In this document: piece after piece, positions 1 through 13,185 of the stretch
How the letters are laid out: each line of letters opens with the position of its first letter
How positions within the stretch are numbered: position 1 is the stretch's first letter
NCBI GenBank assembly: GCA_023393525.1
Contig: JAEWKZ010000124.1
Location: 89,065 to 153,064, forward strand
From: Pseudomonadota bacterium
GTDB taxonomy: Bacteria; Desulfobacterota; Desulfovibrionia; Desulfovibrionales; Desulfomicrobiaceae
DNA: 64,000 bases
Direction of reading: 5' to 3'
Made by a program: the position numbers and the translations under genes
The notes under the pieces: generated by a model
Told to the model about the DNA's origin: nothing
The model's database searches: none
Seen by the model: the letters and a program-made list of their open reading frames with translations, nothing else

Positions 1-201
1 GATGCGGATCAAGAGGTCGATGCCGCTCTCCCGGCCCAGACGCAGATCCAGAAGGATGAGCGCGATGGACTGCTGTTGCAGCACGGCCAGGGCGGAGGCC
101 GAGTCAGGGGCGGTCCAGACCGCGTGCCCCTTCTTGAGCAGGGCGATCTCCAGCACCTCGCGCAGGCTCAGATCGTCATCGACGATGAGTATGTTGGCCA
201 T
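1..201 (-). CDS. Response regulator, N-terminal receiver part (cut by window edge)
   Basis: The first 67 residues of a CheY-like receiver domain are present and the gene runs off the left edge. It opens with the acidic pocket (IVDDD, Asp8-Asp10) and has the phospho-acceptor Asp52 in ILLDLRLG. The ATG at 201 follows an AGGAGGAG ribosome site, which fixes the start. It lies 42 bases after the pyrC stop on the same strand. The LRLGRESG style is common in NtrC-type and other regulators, but the output domain lies outside the window, so the target genes and the subfamily cannot be told. Confidence 0.85.
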   Translation of the reverse strand, partial: MANILIVDDDLSLREVLEIALLKKGHAVWTAPDSASALAVLQQQSIALILLDLRLGRESGIDLLIRI

Positions 202-243
202 GTCCTCCTCCTATGCCGGCGTGATCCGGTTCGCGTCCGCCCT

Positions 244-1548
244 TCAAGGCTGTTTCGGAGCGAGATTCTCCAGCCGGGAAAAAACGGCCCGTCCCCCCAG
301 AAAATGGGCCATGACCCGTCCCGGCACTTCCTTGTCCAGGCAGGGCGTGTTCTTGCCCTTGGACAGGAGAGCCCCGGCCGTGGCCACCCAGGCCAGATCG
401 GGGTCGAAAAGCACGAAGTCCGCCGGGTCGCCGGGCCGCAGGCGGTTGGCGGGCAGGCCGAAGATGTCGGCCGTGTTCCAGCACCACAGCCGGCTAATGT
501 CGGCAAAATCGAGTTCCCCGCTGCGCACCAGCTCGTAGGTCAGGGACAGGGCCGTATCGAGCCCGGAGATGCCGTTGGGCGCGTCGGCGAAGGTCACTTC
601 CTTCTCGTGGGCGGCGTGGGGGGCGTGATCCGTGACCAGGATGTCGATGACTCCCGCGCGCACGGCCTGGCGCAGGGCCAGCACGTCGTCGCGGGTGCGC
701 AGGGGGGGATTGACCCGCACACTGGTGTCGTAACCCTCCACCCGGGATTCGTCCCAGAGCAGGTAGTGCGGGCAGGTCTCCGCCGTGACCCGGATCCCGC
801 GCTCCTTGGCGGAGGCGATGAGCTCCACGGACTGCCGGCAGCTGATGTGGGCCAGGTGGACGGGAAGGTCCAGATAGGAGGCCAGGAGGATGTCGCGGGC
901 GACCTGCATGGCCTCGGACGCCGTCGGGATGCCCTTGAGGCCCAGACGGCTCGACACCTCGCCCTCGTTCATGACTCCGCCCTTGCCCAGCCACGGGTCC
1001 TCGCAGTGGTCGATGACCTTCAGGCCGAAATCCGCCGCGTACTCAATGGCCCTTCGGAAAAGCTCCGTATTCTCCACGGGCAGCCCGTCGTTGGACAGGG
1101 CCACGCACCCGGCCCGGGCCAGCTCCCCAGCCGGGGCCAGCTCCTTGCCCGAAAGGCCCACGGTCAGGGCGCCCACCGGACGCACCCAGGGCCCATGCGG
1201 AAAGGCCAGCGCCGCCTTTTGCAGCATGAAGCGCGTCACCGAGGCAGTGTCGTTGACGGGACACGTGTTGGCCATGGCCATGACCTGGCCGAAACCGCCC
1301 CCGGCAGCGGCGGACAGGCCGGAAGCGATGTCCTCCTTGTATTCCTGGCCGGGCTCGCGCAGATGCACGTGGGCGTCGATGAGGCTCGGCAAGAGGGCCA
1401 GCCCTCCCGCATCGACAACCTGCGCACCGACGGGAGCGGCGACAGTTCCGGCCTCGGCCAGCTCCAGAACGCGGCCTTGGCCCACGAGCAGGTCGCGGCT
1501 GCGCTCCTCCCAGGAAACATTGCGAATCAGACAATCTATTTGTGCCAT
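244..1548 (-). CDS. pyrC: Dihydroorotase
   Basis: A 434-residue dihydroorotase that closes N-carbamoyl-aspartate to dihydroorotate, the third step of pyrimidine synthesis, in the cytoplasm. It is the long type I (multifunctional) form. The metal-binding DAHVHLREPG motif is near residue 59, followed by MANTCPVND, the ETCPHY segment and the LVTDHAPH motif with a catalytic Asp. It is 22 bases downstream of pyrB and probably cotranscribed with it. The length fits the family and no key residue appears to be lost. Confidence 0.96.
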   Translation of the reverse strand: MAQIDCLIRNVSWEERSRDLLVGQGRVLELAEAGTVAAPVGAQVVDAGGLALLPSLIDAHVHLREPGQEYKEDIASGLSAAAGGGFGQVMAMANTCPVNDTASVTRFMLQKAALAFPHGPWVRPVGALTVGLSGKELAPAGELARAGCVALSNDGLPVENTELFRRAIEYAADFGLKVIDHCEDPWLGKGGVMNEGEVSSRLGLKGIPTASEAMQVARDILLASYLDLPVHLAHISCRQSVELIASAKERGIRVTAETCPHYLLWDESRVEGYDTSVRVNPPLRTRDDVLALRQAVRAGVIDILVTDHAPHAAHEKEVTFADAPNGISGLDTALSLTYELVRSGELDFADISRLWCWNTADIFGLPANRLRPGDPADFVLFDPDLAWVATAGALLSKGKNTPCLDKEVPGRVMAHFLGGRAVFSRLENLAPKQP

Positions 1549-1570
1549 GATACCACCATGTTGAAAGTTC

Positions 1571-2503
1571 TCATGCCGAAACCCTGGCCCTGGTCAGATA
1601 CAGGTGCAACAGGGTCATGCGCACGGCCACGCCTGACGCGACCTGGTCGAGGATCAGGCTCGCCCCGCAGTCGGCCAGCTCGGAGGCGATCTCCAGGCCC
1701 CGGTTCATGGGGCCGGGATGCATGATCCTCACGTCGGGATTGGCCTTTTCCAGATGCCTGGGCGCCAGCCCGTAGGTGCAGGCGTATTCGCGCAGATCAG
1801 GCAGAAGCCCCGCCTGCTGCCGCTCCAGTTGCAGGCGCAGGCAGATGACCGCGTCCACGCCCTCGCAGGCCTTGGCCACGTCGGAAAAAACCTCTACCGG
1901 CCAGGTCCGGACCATGGCCGGAAGCAGGGTGCGGGGCGCGCAGATCCGCACCCGGGCCCCGAGCATGGTCAGAAGCTCCACGTCGGAGCGGGCCACCCGG
2001 CTGTGGGCGATGTCGCCCAGGATGCACACCGTCTTGCCCGCGAAACTTCCCCAGACCTGATGCAGGGTGAACCCGTCCAGGAGGGCCTGGGTGGGATGGG
2101 CGTGCCAACCGTCGCCGGCGTTGATGACCGAGCAGTCCAGCCGTTCGGCCAGAAACCGCGCAGCCCCGCTGTCCCAGTGGCGGATGACGATGGCGTCGGG
2201 GTTCATGGCTTGCAGGGTCAGGGCCGTGTCTTTGAGGCTCTCGCCCTTTTGCAGCGAGCTGCCCGACTTGGCCAGGCTGAAGGTATCGGCGGAGAGGCGC
2301 TTGCCGGCCATGTCGAAAGAGGTCTTGGTACGCGTGGAGGCCTCGGCGAAAAACAGGACCACGCTCTTGCCCTTCAGGATGGGCACCTTCTTGATGGGCC
2401 GCTGGTTCACTTCCGCGAACCGGGCCGCCGTCTCGAAAACATGGGAGATCTCGTCCGTGTCGAGCTGGGATATCTCCAAAAGGTCCTTGTGCCGCCAGTT
2501 CAT
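1571..2503 (-). CDS. pyrB: Aspartate carbamoyltransferase catalytic subunit
   Basis: A 310-residue catalytic chain that condenses carbamoyl phosphate with aspartate, the first committed pyrimidine step. The carbamoyl-phosphate loop ASTRTKTSF lies near residue 55, and HPTQALLDG and MHPGPMNRG complete the signature. The start at 2503 (MNWRHKDLLEIS) was chosen over in-frame codons further upstream because homologues begin here and GGCGGAG precedes it. No pyrI regulatory subunit is next to it; pyrC follows directly. A hairpin with a U-run sits about 50 bases before the start, so attenuation is likely. Confidence 0.96.
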   Translation of the reverse strand: MNWRHKDLLEISQLDTDEISHVFETAARFAEVNQRPIKKVPILKGKSVVLFFAEASTRTKTSFDMAGKRLSADTFSLAKSGSSLQKGESLKDTALTLQAMNPDAIVIRHWDSGAARFLAERLDCSVINAGDGWHAHPTQALLDGFTLHQVWGSFAGKTVCILGDIAHSRVARSDVELLTMLGARVRICAPRTLLPAMVRTWPVEVFSDVAKACEGVDAVICLRLQLERQQAGLLPDLREYACTYGLAPRHLEKANPDVRIMHPGPMNRGLEIASELADCGASLILDQVASGVAVRMTLLHLYLTRARVSA

Positions 2504-2549
2504 AGCTCCGCCTTGCCGCCCCTGCGGGGGTTGTGATTGCACCGTGGCC

Positions 2550-2581
2550 AAAAAAAAGGGACCCGGCTTTTCGCCCGTCCC
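2550..2581 (-). terminator. Attenuator-like hairpin in the pyrB leader
   Basis: On the minus strand GGGAC...GTCCC pairs around an inner GGC/GCC stem with a GAAAA-type loop, then eight T follow (plus-strand A at 2550-2557). It ends about 47 bases before the pyrB start. This placement, after the separate gyrA terminator, suggests an intrinsic terminator whose read-through decides pyrB-pyrC expression. An ATG at 2622 with AAGGGG upstream opens a basic reading frame (MKRVRKTVRY...) that runs through the hairpin; it could be a leader peptide but could also be chance. Confidence 0.6.
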
Positions 2582-2687
2582 TTGCTGCTTACGTACCGCA
2601 CGGTTTTTCGTACACGTTTCATGCCAAGGCCCCTTACACGACCGCGCTCTTGACGTCCAGTGCGGCGGAGGATGCAGGCGCGCGCCT

Positions 2688-2717
2688 AAAAAAAGGCGCG
2701 CCCCAGCGGAGCGCGCC
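2688..2717 (-). terminator. Rho-independent terminator of gyrA
   Basis: Read on the minus strand, GGCGCGC pairs perfectly with GCGCGCC and is followed by seven T. It begins 27 bases after the gyrA stop codon. This should end the dnaA-dnaN-gyrB-gyrA transcript and separate it from pyrBC. Confidence 0.85.
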
Positions 2718-2743
2718 CCAATCGGCGTCAACAGACCCGAAGC

Positions 2744-5272
<2,529 letters not shown>

Positions 5273-5304
5273 CTCAATTTCTTGTAAAAGCTGTTGAACC
5301 CGAG

Positions 5305-7716
<2,412 letters not shown>

Positions 7717-7768
7717 GGGATATTCTTGTTTCAAGAAAAAGCGCAGGACTTTCGCTGTCACGAAACTC

Positions 7769-8923
7769 CTACAGCTCTTCCTCGCTGTAATAGGTGTCTT
7801 CGGTGATTTCCACGGGCATGGTGATGATCATGTAGTTGGGATCGTCCTTGCCGGTGATGCGGCAGGGCTCGGACGGGCCCACGAAGGAGAAGGTCAGGGA
7901 GTCGGACACGAAATGTCCCAGGATCTCCAGGATGACCTTGGTCGGCAGGGCGATCTTGGACAGCTCGCCCTGGTACCGGCAGCTGATCAGCTCCGTGCCC
8001 TCGCCGATATCCTGGCCCTGGCAGTAGAGGGACAGTTCCTCGGGACCGAAATCGAAAAACGTGGCCTTGTTGGCTTCGGTGTTGAAGACGAAGATGCGGT
8101 CCAGGGCGTCGGTCAGCTCGTGCCGGTCCACCACGAGGGTGGAGGCGAAACGGTCCTTGTACTGGTTGATGAAGTTGCGGTAGTCCGCGACCACGTAGGC
8201 CTTGAGCGGCAGGCTGAAGGATTCCTTGCGGTTCTCGGTGCGCAGGAAGAGGCGCTTGTCCGAAAGACTGATCTCGATCTCGTCGTTGGTCAGCCACTTG
8301 CGGATTTCGAGCAGGTATTTCTTGGAGACCAGGAACCCGTCCTGCCCCAGGGCCGCGCGGATGTCGGGATTGGAGAAGCGCAGCAGGCCGAACTGGTGAC
8401 CGTTCAACCCGCAGATCTCCACGTCGTCGCCTTCCACCGGCGCGAACTTGATGCAGTTCATGCTGGTCAGGTCCTCGTCGTCGGCGATGCAGAACGCGAT
8501 GCGGTCGATGATCTCCTTGAAGAGATCCCCGGACCAGAGCACGGCGTTCTCCGCCGGAAACGGGTTGAAATCCTGAAACCAGGAGGACTCGTTGGCGGGA
8601 AGCTTGTACTTGCGGCGTCCCTGCTCAATGTGCAGATGCTTGGCGGAAGGGTCGAGCTTCAGGGTGATCTCGCCGGGAGGCAGCCGGCGCATCAGTTCGC
8701 AGAACTTCTTGCCCTGCACGCCGACCAGGCCGCCGTCGCTGATCACGGCCGGGTAAACGCCCACGAATTCGATGCTCGAATCCGTGGCCAGGATGGATAT
8801 GCTATCACCTTCGGCCTTGAGCCAGACCGTGCGCAGGTAGGCCGCGCCGGTCTTGGAGGGGATGATGTTGGCGGCCTTGAGCAGCCCGTCAATGACATCT
8901 TCCTTACGCACTTTCAAAAACAT
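7769..8923 (-). CDS. dnaN: DNA polymerase III beta sliding clamp
   Basis: A 384-residue ring-clamp protein that tethers the replicative polymerase to DNA. It begins MFLKVRKEDVIDGLLKAANI, has the three-fold clamp architecture and ends with the usual hydrophobic MITMPVEI segment plus a short acidic tail. The ATG at 8923 is preceded by AAGGAG and is preferred over an earlier in-frame codon. It is 19 bases after dnaA and directly before gyrB, the classic replication block. The sequence is fairly divergent but family membership is clear from context and fold-level motifs. Confidence 0.94.
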   Translation of the reverse strand: MFLKVRKEDVIDGLLKAANIIPSKTGAAYLRTVWLKAEGDSISILATDSSIEFVGVYPAVISDGGLVGVQGKKFCELMRRLPPGEITLKLDPSAKHLHIEQGRRKYKLPANESSWFQDFNPFPAENAVLWSGDLFKEIIDRIAFCIADDEDLTSMNCIKFAPVEGDDVEICGLNGHQFGLLRFSNPDIRAALGQDGFLVSKKYLLEIRKWLTNDEIEISLSDKRLFLRTENRKESFSLPLKAYVVADYRNFINQYKDRFASTLVVDRHELTDALDRIFVFNTEANKATFFDFGPEELSLYCQGQDIGEGTELISCRYQGELSKIALPTKVILEILGHFVSDSLTFSFVGPSEPCRITGKDDPNYMIITMPVEITEDTYYSEEEL

Positions 8924-8942
8924 CGCCGACTCCTTTTCCCGA

Positions 8943-10223
8943 CTAGGCAAGGGTTGTTTCGTTCATGGCCAGGCACTTGTCGCTCAGCTCATGTAACATG
9001 TTTTTTATGCTTTTATCATCTCTTTGCAATTGTTCGACTTTTCGACAGCTGTAGAGGGCCGTGGAATGGTCTCTTCCGCCAAAGGCCCGGCCAAGCTCCG
9101 GGAAGGACAGCCCGAGGTGCCTGCGGCACAGGTACATGGCCACCTGGCGGGCGAAAACAAGGTCGTGCCGGCGGCTGGCGGACAGGATATCTTCCGGGCT
9201 CAGCTTGAACTCGGCGCAGACCGCGTCCAGGATCTGCTCGACACTCAGGCTGGTCACGGCGCGATCGTCCAGATAATTGAGAATGTTGTCAAACTCCTCG
9301 TCCGAAATCTGCTCATGGACCAGTTCGCGGTAGGCCCACAGCTTCAAGAGGCACCCTTCCAGGTTGCGCAGGTCGGAGAAGCGCTGGGCCAGAAGCAAAA
9401 TCCTGTCCCGGGAAAGGTCCAGACGACGTTCCCGGCAGCGCGACAGGGCGTACTGGGTGCGGATGTCCAGATCCGGGGCCTTGAGCATGACGCTTAAGCC
9501 CCATTCCAGGCGCGACTTGAGCTTGGGCGCCAGGAACGTGTATCCGCCGACCTTGCCCGCGCAGGCGAAGACCATCTGCTTGCGTTGCAGATGGAAGTGG
9601 TCGAAGAGCGCCAGGAGTTCGCCCTGCAGGTAGCGGTAGCGCGCTATCTCCTGCAGGTCGTCGACCGCCAGGAACTGCGTGGACATCAGAAATTTGCGTG
9701 CGTCGGACCTGGAGGAATACAGCTCGTGCAGGTCCTCGATGCCGCCCAGATAGATTCCGTCCCCGGCCGACTCGCTTCTTGCGTTGGCGATGGCCCGCAA
9801 CAGAAAGGACTTGCCCGACCCGCTTTCCCCGCAGAGCACGAACGGATTGTACGGGGCCTCCCGGCTCTGGGCCACTTCCTGGGCCGAGGCCAGAGGGAAG
9901 TAGTTCTTGTTGTTGACCAGAAAATTATCGAAAATGAATTCGGAGCCAAAGGGCAAGTCCTGCCCGACCGGGCGGGATTCCCGCATGGTGCGGGTACGGT
10001 TTTTGTCGCGGCACTGATAGACAATGCTCAAGCCCGACCCGGCCAAGGCCTGTTCGAATCGCTTTCTGGCGTGGCCATCGAACCAGTCCGCGAAATACCT
10101 GTGCGGAAAACGCACCGTGAGCACGGAACCGTCGACGCTGAGCCCCAGGGACGAGCGCCATTTTTCCAGCTCCGCAGGGGGGAATTCCCTGGCCAGGGCC
10201 TCATCGACCGACGCGGGCGTCAC
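8943..10223 (-). CDS. dnaA: Chromosomal replication initiator DnaA
   Basis: A 426-residue origin-binding AAA+ ATPase. Domain IV carries the DnaA signature GRDHSTALYSCRKVEQL and the helix-turn-helix before it. The ATPase core has a P-loop GESGSGKS (residues about 133-140), a Walker B LAVDDLQ, the box VII arginine region KSRLEWGL and a sensor II DLRNLEG. The P-loop differs from the common GGVGLGKT, and the protein is shorter than the usual 440-470 residues, mainly in domain II. The GTG at 10223 has an excellent GGAGG site. No obvious TTATCCACA boxes lie directly upstream. Confidence 0.95.
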   Translation of the reverse strand: MTPASVDEALAREFPPAELEKWRSSLGLSVDGSVLTVRFPHRYFADWFDGHARKRFEQALAGSGLSIVYQCRDKNRTRTMRESRPVGQDLPFGSEFIFDNFLVNNKNYFPLASAQEVAQSREAPYNPFVLCGESGSGKSFLLRAIANARSESAGDGIYLGGIEDLHELYSSRSDARKFLMSTQFLAVDDLQEIARYRYLQGELLALFDHFHLQRKQMVFACAGKVGGYTFLAPKLKSRLEWGLSVMLKAPDLDIRTQYALSRCRERRLDLSRDRILLLAQRFSDLRNLEGCLLKLWAYRELVHEQISDEEFDNILNYLDDRAVTSLSVEQILDAVCAEFKLSPEDILSASRRHDLVFARQVAMYLCRRHLGLSFPELGRAFGGRDHSTALYSCRKVEQLQRDDKSIKNMLHELSDKCLAMNETTLA

Positions 10224-10335
10224 CGGGCCTCCGCATGCGCCGCAGCCCGCAGCCGGTTTACTCCGGCGTACAAATCAGACATAGTCGTCCCTTGCGGACC
10301 GGTTACGGCCCGATATCATATTTTGGAGGACATGC

Positions 10336-11508
10336 ATGAGCGCACCATTTGAAGTCCACAGAACCATAGCCGAAATCAACGAGAAAATCCGACAGGGAAA
10401 AGCGGTCGTCCTCAACGCCAGCGAAATGACCAGCTTAGTTCGCAAGGAAGGCAAGGTCAAGGCCGCCAGGCAAGTCGATGTCGTCACCACCGGCACATTC
10501 TCGCCCATGTGCTCCTCCGGCCTGCTCTTCAACATCGGCCAGCAGCCCCCCACCATCAAGACCTCCAAGGTCTGGCTGAACGGCGTGCCCTGCTATGCGG
10601 GCCTGGCCGCCGTGGACTCCTACCTAGGCGCCACCGAACCGACGGAAGAGGATCCTCTGAACAAGGTCTACCCCGGCCAGTTCAAATACGGCGGCGGGCA
10701 TGTCATCGAGGATCTGGTCAAGGGCAAACGCGTGCATCTCAAGGCCGAGGCCTACGGCACGGACTGCTACCCGCGCAAGGCCATCGAGAAAAAGGTTTCC
10801 CTAAACGAGCTGCGCAACGCCATCCTGTTCAACCCGCGCAACTGCTATCAGAACTACAACTGCGCCATCAATCGCACGGACAAGCTCAAGTACACCTACA
10901 TGGGACCGCTCAAGTCGGGCATCGGCAACGCCAACTATGCCACGGCCGGCGAGCTGAGCCCACTACTGAACGATCCGTATTTTAAAACCATCGGCCTGGG
11001 TACCCGCATCTTCCTGGGCGGCGGCGTGGGCTACGTCATCGGGGAAGGCACCCAGCATGTGCCCGATCCCAAACGCAACGAACGCGGCGTGCCCATGACT
11101 CCCTCGGGCACGCTGATGGTCAAGGGCGACCTGAAGGGCATGAACGCCCGCTATCTGCGCGGGGTGAGCATTGTGGGCTACGGCTGCTCCCTGGCCGTGG
11201 GCCTGGGCATTCCCATTCCCATTTTAAACGAGGAGATGGCCTGGTTCACCGGCGTGTCCGACGAGGACATCCAGGTGCCCGTGGTCGATTACGGCGAAGA
11301 CTACCCCAACGGCTACCCCTCCAAATACGGGCACGTCAGCTTCGCCGAACTCAAAAAGGGCGTCATCACCGTGGAAGGCAAGGAGGTGCCCACCACCCCC
11401 CTGACCAGCTACACGCTGTCCTTGGAAGTCGCAGAGGAACTCAAGCGCTGGATACAGGAAGGCCGATTCCTCTTGACCGAGGCCCAGGAACCCATTCCCG
11501 CGAGGTAA
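10336..11508 (+). CDS. DUF39 homocysteine-biosynthesis (sulfurtransferase) protein
   Basis: A 390-residue DUF39/HcyBio protein. The family, with its ferredoxin-type partner, makes homocysteine from aspartate semialdehyde and a sulfur donor in methanogens, and genetic evidence in Desulfovibrio supports the same role. Conserved cysteines expected to carry sulfur appear as Cys59 (FSPMCSSG) and Cys144 (GTDCYPRK). Glycine-rich segments such as FLGGGVGYVIGEGTQ are typical. GGAGG precedes the ATG at 10336. It is followed three bases later by a DUF362/ferredoxin gene, presumably its electron or sulfur partner. It diverges from dnaA across 112 bases. Confidence 0.88.
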   Translation: MSAPFEVHRTIAEINEKIRQGKAVVLNASEMTSLVRKEGKVKAARQVDVVTTGTFSPMCSSGLLFNIGQQPPTIKTSKVWLNGVPCYAGLAAVDSYLGATEPTEEDPLNKVYPGQFKYGGGHVIEDLVKGKRVHLKAEAYGTDCYPRKAIEKKVSLNELRNAILFNPRNCYQNYNCAINRTDKLKYTYMGPLKSGIGNANYATAGELSPLLNDPYFKTIGLGTRIFLGGGVGYVIGEGTQHVPDPKRNERGVPMTPSGTLMVKGDLKGMNARYLRGVSIVGYGCSLAVGLGIPIPILNEEMAWFTGVSDEDIQVPVVDYGEDYPNGYPSKYGHVSFAELKKGVITVEGKEVPTTPLTSYTLSLEVAEELKRWIQEGRFLLTEAQEPIPAR

Positions 11509-11511
11509 GTC

Positions 11512-12621
11512 ATGGCCGCGCCCGTCTATTTCTGGAACCTGCGCGCTTCGCGCAAGGCACCCTATGAGGCCAAGGTCAAACGCCTGCTCAAACTGGCGGG
11601 GCTTGGCGCGGTGCTTCGTTCCGGAGACCTGGCCGCAGTCAAGCTGCATTTCGGCGAAGGCGGGGGCACGGGCCACGTGCGCCCCTTGCAGCTCGCACCC
11701 GTGCTGGCCTTTGTGCGCAAATGCGGGGCCAAGCCCTTTTTGACCGACACCAACACCCTCTACGTGGGCCAGCGCGGCGAGTCCGTGTCGCATTGCCTGC
11801 AAGCCGCCGCGCACGGCTACGACCCCAACGTCCTGGGCGCCCCGGTCGTCATCGCCGACGGCCTCAAGAGCGGCAACGAACGGTCCGTCCCCTGTCCCGG
11901 AAAGCATTTCGAATTCGCCTACCTGGCCGGAGACATCGTGGAGGCGGACGCCCTGATCACGGTCAGCCACTTCAAGGGCCACGATCTGGCCGGATTCGGC
12001 GGCACGATCAAGAACGTGGGCATGGGCTGCGCCACCCGCAAAGGCAAGATGCGGCAGCACTGCGGGCTGGGACCTGCCGTCCACCCAGAGCACTGCACCG
12101 GATGCGGGCTGTGCGTTGAGGTTTGCAGCCACGGAGCGCTGACCCTGGACCAGGGCGGCAAAATCAGCATAGACCGCGACAAGTGCGCGGGCTGCGCGGC
12201 CTGCTTCCTGGTCTGCCGTTCGGGCGGGCTGGAGGTGGACTGGCGGGTGGACGTGAACACCTTTCTTGAGCGCATGGCCGAATACGCGGCCGCCGCATTG
12301 CTGACCCGGACGCGGCAAACCCTGCATTTGAGCTTCATCCAGCAGGTCAGTCCGGGGTGCGACTGCGCCGGTTTCTCCGACGCGCCCATCTGTCCGGATC
12401 TGGGTCTTCTGGCTTCCTGGGACCCGGTGGCCCTGGACCAGGCGTGCCTGGACCTGGTCAACCAGGCCCAGCCCCTGCACCCCAGCGCCCTGCCCGACGG
12501 AATCACGCCCGGAGAGGACAAGTTCGAGGCCATCCACGGCCATGTGCGCGGCCGCTACCTGCTCGAATACGCCGAAAGCCTGGGCCTGGGCTCGCGCGAG
12601 TACGCGCTGCAACCGGTCTGA
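11512..12621 (+). CDS. DUF362 protein with two [4Fe-4S] clusters
   Basis: A 369-residue protein with an N-terminal DUF362 domain (about residues 1-185, including VKLHFGEGG and HFKGHDLAGFGGTIKN) and an inserted ferredoxin module. Two clusters are visible as CTGCGLCVEVC and CAGCAACFLVC around residues 197-240. It is probably a cytoplasmic redox protein. Its start is three bases after the DUF39 stop, so the two are almost surely cotranscribed. DUF39 proteins usually work with a NIL/ferredoxin protein, which this is not. A role as the electron donor or scaffold in homocysteine synthesis is inference. Confidence 0.85.
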   Translation: MAAPVYFWNLRASRKAPYEAKVKRLLKLAGLGAVLRSGDLAAVKLHFGEGGGTGHVRPLQLAPVLAFVRKCGAKPFLTDTNTLYVGQRGESVSHCLQAAAHGYDPNVLGAPVVIADGLKSGNERSVPCPGKHFEFAYLAGDIVEADALITVSHFKGHDLAGFGGTIKNVGMGCATRKGKMRQHCGLGPAVHPEHCTGCGLCVEVCSHGALTLDQGGKISIDRDKCAGCAACFLVCRSGGLEVDWRVDVNTFLERMAEYAAAALLTRTRQTLHLSFIQQVSPGCDCAGFSDAPICPDLGLLASWDPVALDQACLDLVNQAQPLHPSALPDGITPGEDKFEAIHGHVRGRYLLEYAESLGLGSREYALQPV

Positions 12622-12647
12622 AGCGGACTTTCCGCCCACATTGAGGC

Positions 12648-12675
12648 TGGACAAAAGGCCGGGCGCTATTATATG
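12648..12675 (+). promoter_or_regulatory. Candidate sigma-70 promoter for the small basic peptide gene
   Basis: TGGACA at 12648-12653 and TATATG at 12670-12675 are spaced by 16 bases, inside an AT-richer leader between the ferredoxin gene and the short gene at 12726. An overlapping TATTAT at 12667 could also serve as the -10 element. No experimental support. Confidence 0.4.
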
Positions 12676-12725
12676 TGCCCTTTCTTTGAATCAGCTTATC
12701 ATTTATCCCATTGGAGGAATACATA

Positions 12726-12836
12726 ATGGCTCAGAAGAAAATCGAACGCAAAAAAGAGATTGATCGTCGCCGCAAACGTCGTGCCGAGCGCATCAAGGAA
12801 CGCATCAAGGAAGCCAAGGCCGCTGCCAAGAAGTAG
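12726..12836 (+). CDS. Small highly basic 36-residue protein
   Basis: A tiny reading frame beginning MAQKKIERKK and ending AAAKK. Half of its 36 residues are Lys or Arg, and the rest are mainly helix formers, giving one long charged helix. A strong GGAGG lies before the ATG and a plausible promoter precedes it, so it looks like a real gene. It is 24 bases upstream of the zinc ribbon gene and probably cotranscribed. The function is unknown; binding to RNA, the ribosome or nucleoid is the obvious guess from charge, but nothing in the sequence proves it. Confidence 0.7.
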   Translation: MAQKKIERKKEIDRRRKRRAERIKERIKEAKAAAKK

Positions 12837-12860
12837 GCCCGTTTTTTCAGGGAGGTACCC

Positions 12861-13106
12861 ATGCCCATCTACGAATACTGCTGTGAAGACTGCCAACAGA
12901 TCTTCGAAGAATGGCAGAAGGATTTCCAGGACAGGGAAAAAATCTGCCCTGTCTGTGGGGGCACGTCCCAGAGGCTCATCTCCAACACCTCCTTTGTTTT
13001 GAAAGGAGGCGGCTGGTACGCATCCGGCTACAGCAAGGAGTCCGGCGGGAACGGCAAAAAGACCTCGTCCTCTCCGGCCCCGGATACATCCTCTTCGGCG
13101 TCCTGA
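12861..13106 (+). CDS. FmdB-family putative regulatory zinc ribbon protein
   Basis: An 81-residue protein starting MPIYEYCCEDCQQIFE, the classic opening of FmdB-type zinc ribbons. The metal site is formed by CCEDC and CPVCGG. A Gly/Ser-rich disordered tail follows (GGGWYASGYSKESGG, then SSSPAPDTSSSAS). The family is widespread and its role is poorly defined; the regulatory label is historical. GGGAGG precedes the start. It ends just before a rho-independent terminator, closing a two-gene unit with the basic peptide. Confidence 0.88.
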   Translation: MPIYEYCCEDCQQIFEEWQKDFQDREKICPVCGGTSQRLISNTSFVLKGGGWYASGYSKESGGNGKKTSSSPAPDTSSSAS

Positions 13107-13110
13107 CCAA

Positions 13111-13131
13111 GGCAGCTCCGGCTGCCTTTTT
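13111..13131 (+). terminator. Rho-independent terminator
   Basis: GGCAGC pairs with GCTGCC around a TCCG tetraloop and is followed by five T. It starts four bases after the zinc ribbon stop codon and separates that unit from purB. Confidence 0.88.
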
Positions 13132-13185
13132 CATTTTCAGCCGAGGGGCGCACGCGGCCCCAAACATCAACCCACCCGCACCACC

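Noticed and set aside
2503..2731. Longer pyrB beginning upstream of 2503
   Set aside because: The frame is open through the attenuator hairpin, but homologues begin at MNWRHKDL and a ribosome site lies there; the upstream translation is meaningless.
10224..10335. oriC next to dnaA
   Set aside because: The gap is only 112 bases, GC-rich in large part, and I could find no TTATCCACA-type boxes. It cannot be excluded, but nothing visible supports it.
12276..12720. A gene on the minus strand covering the DUF362 3' end and leader
   Set aside because: Only antisense frames without ribosome sites or motifs exist here; the plus-strand genes explain the coding signal.
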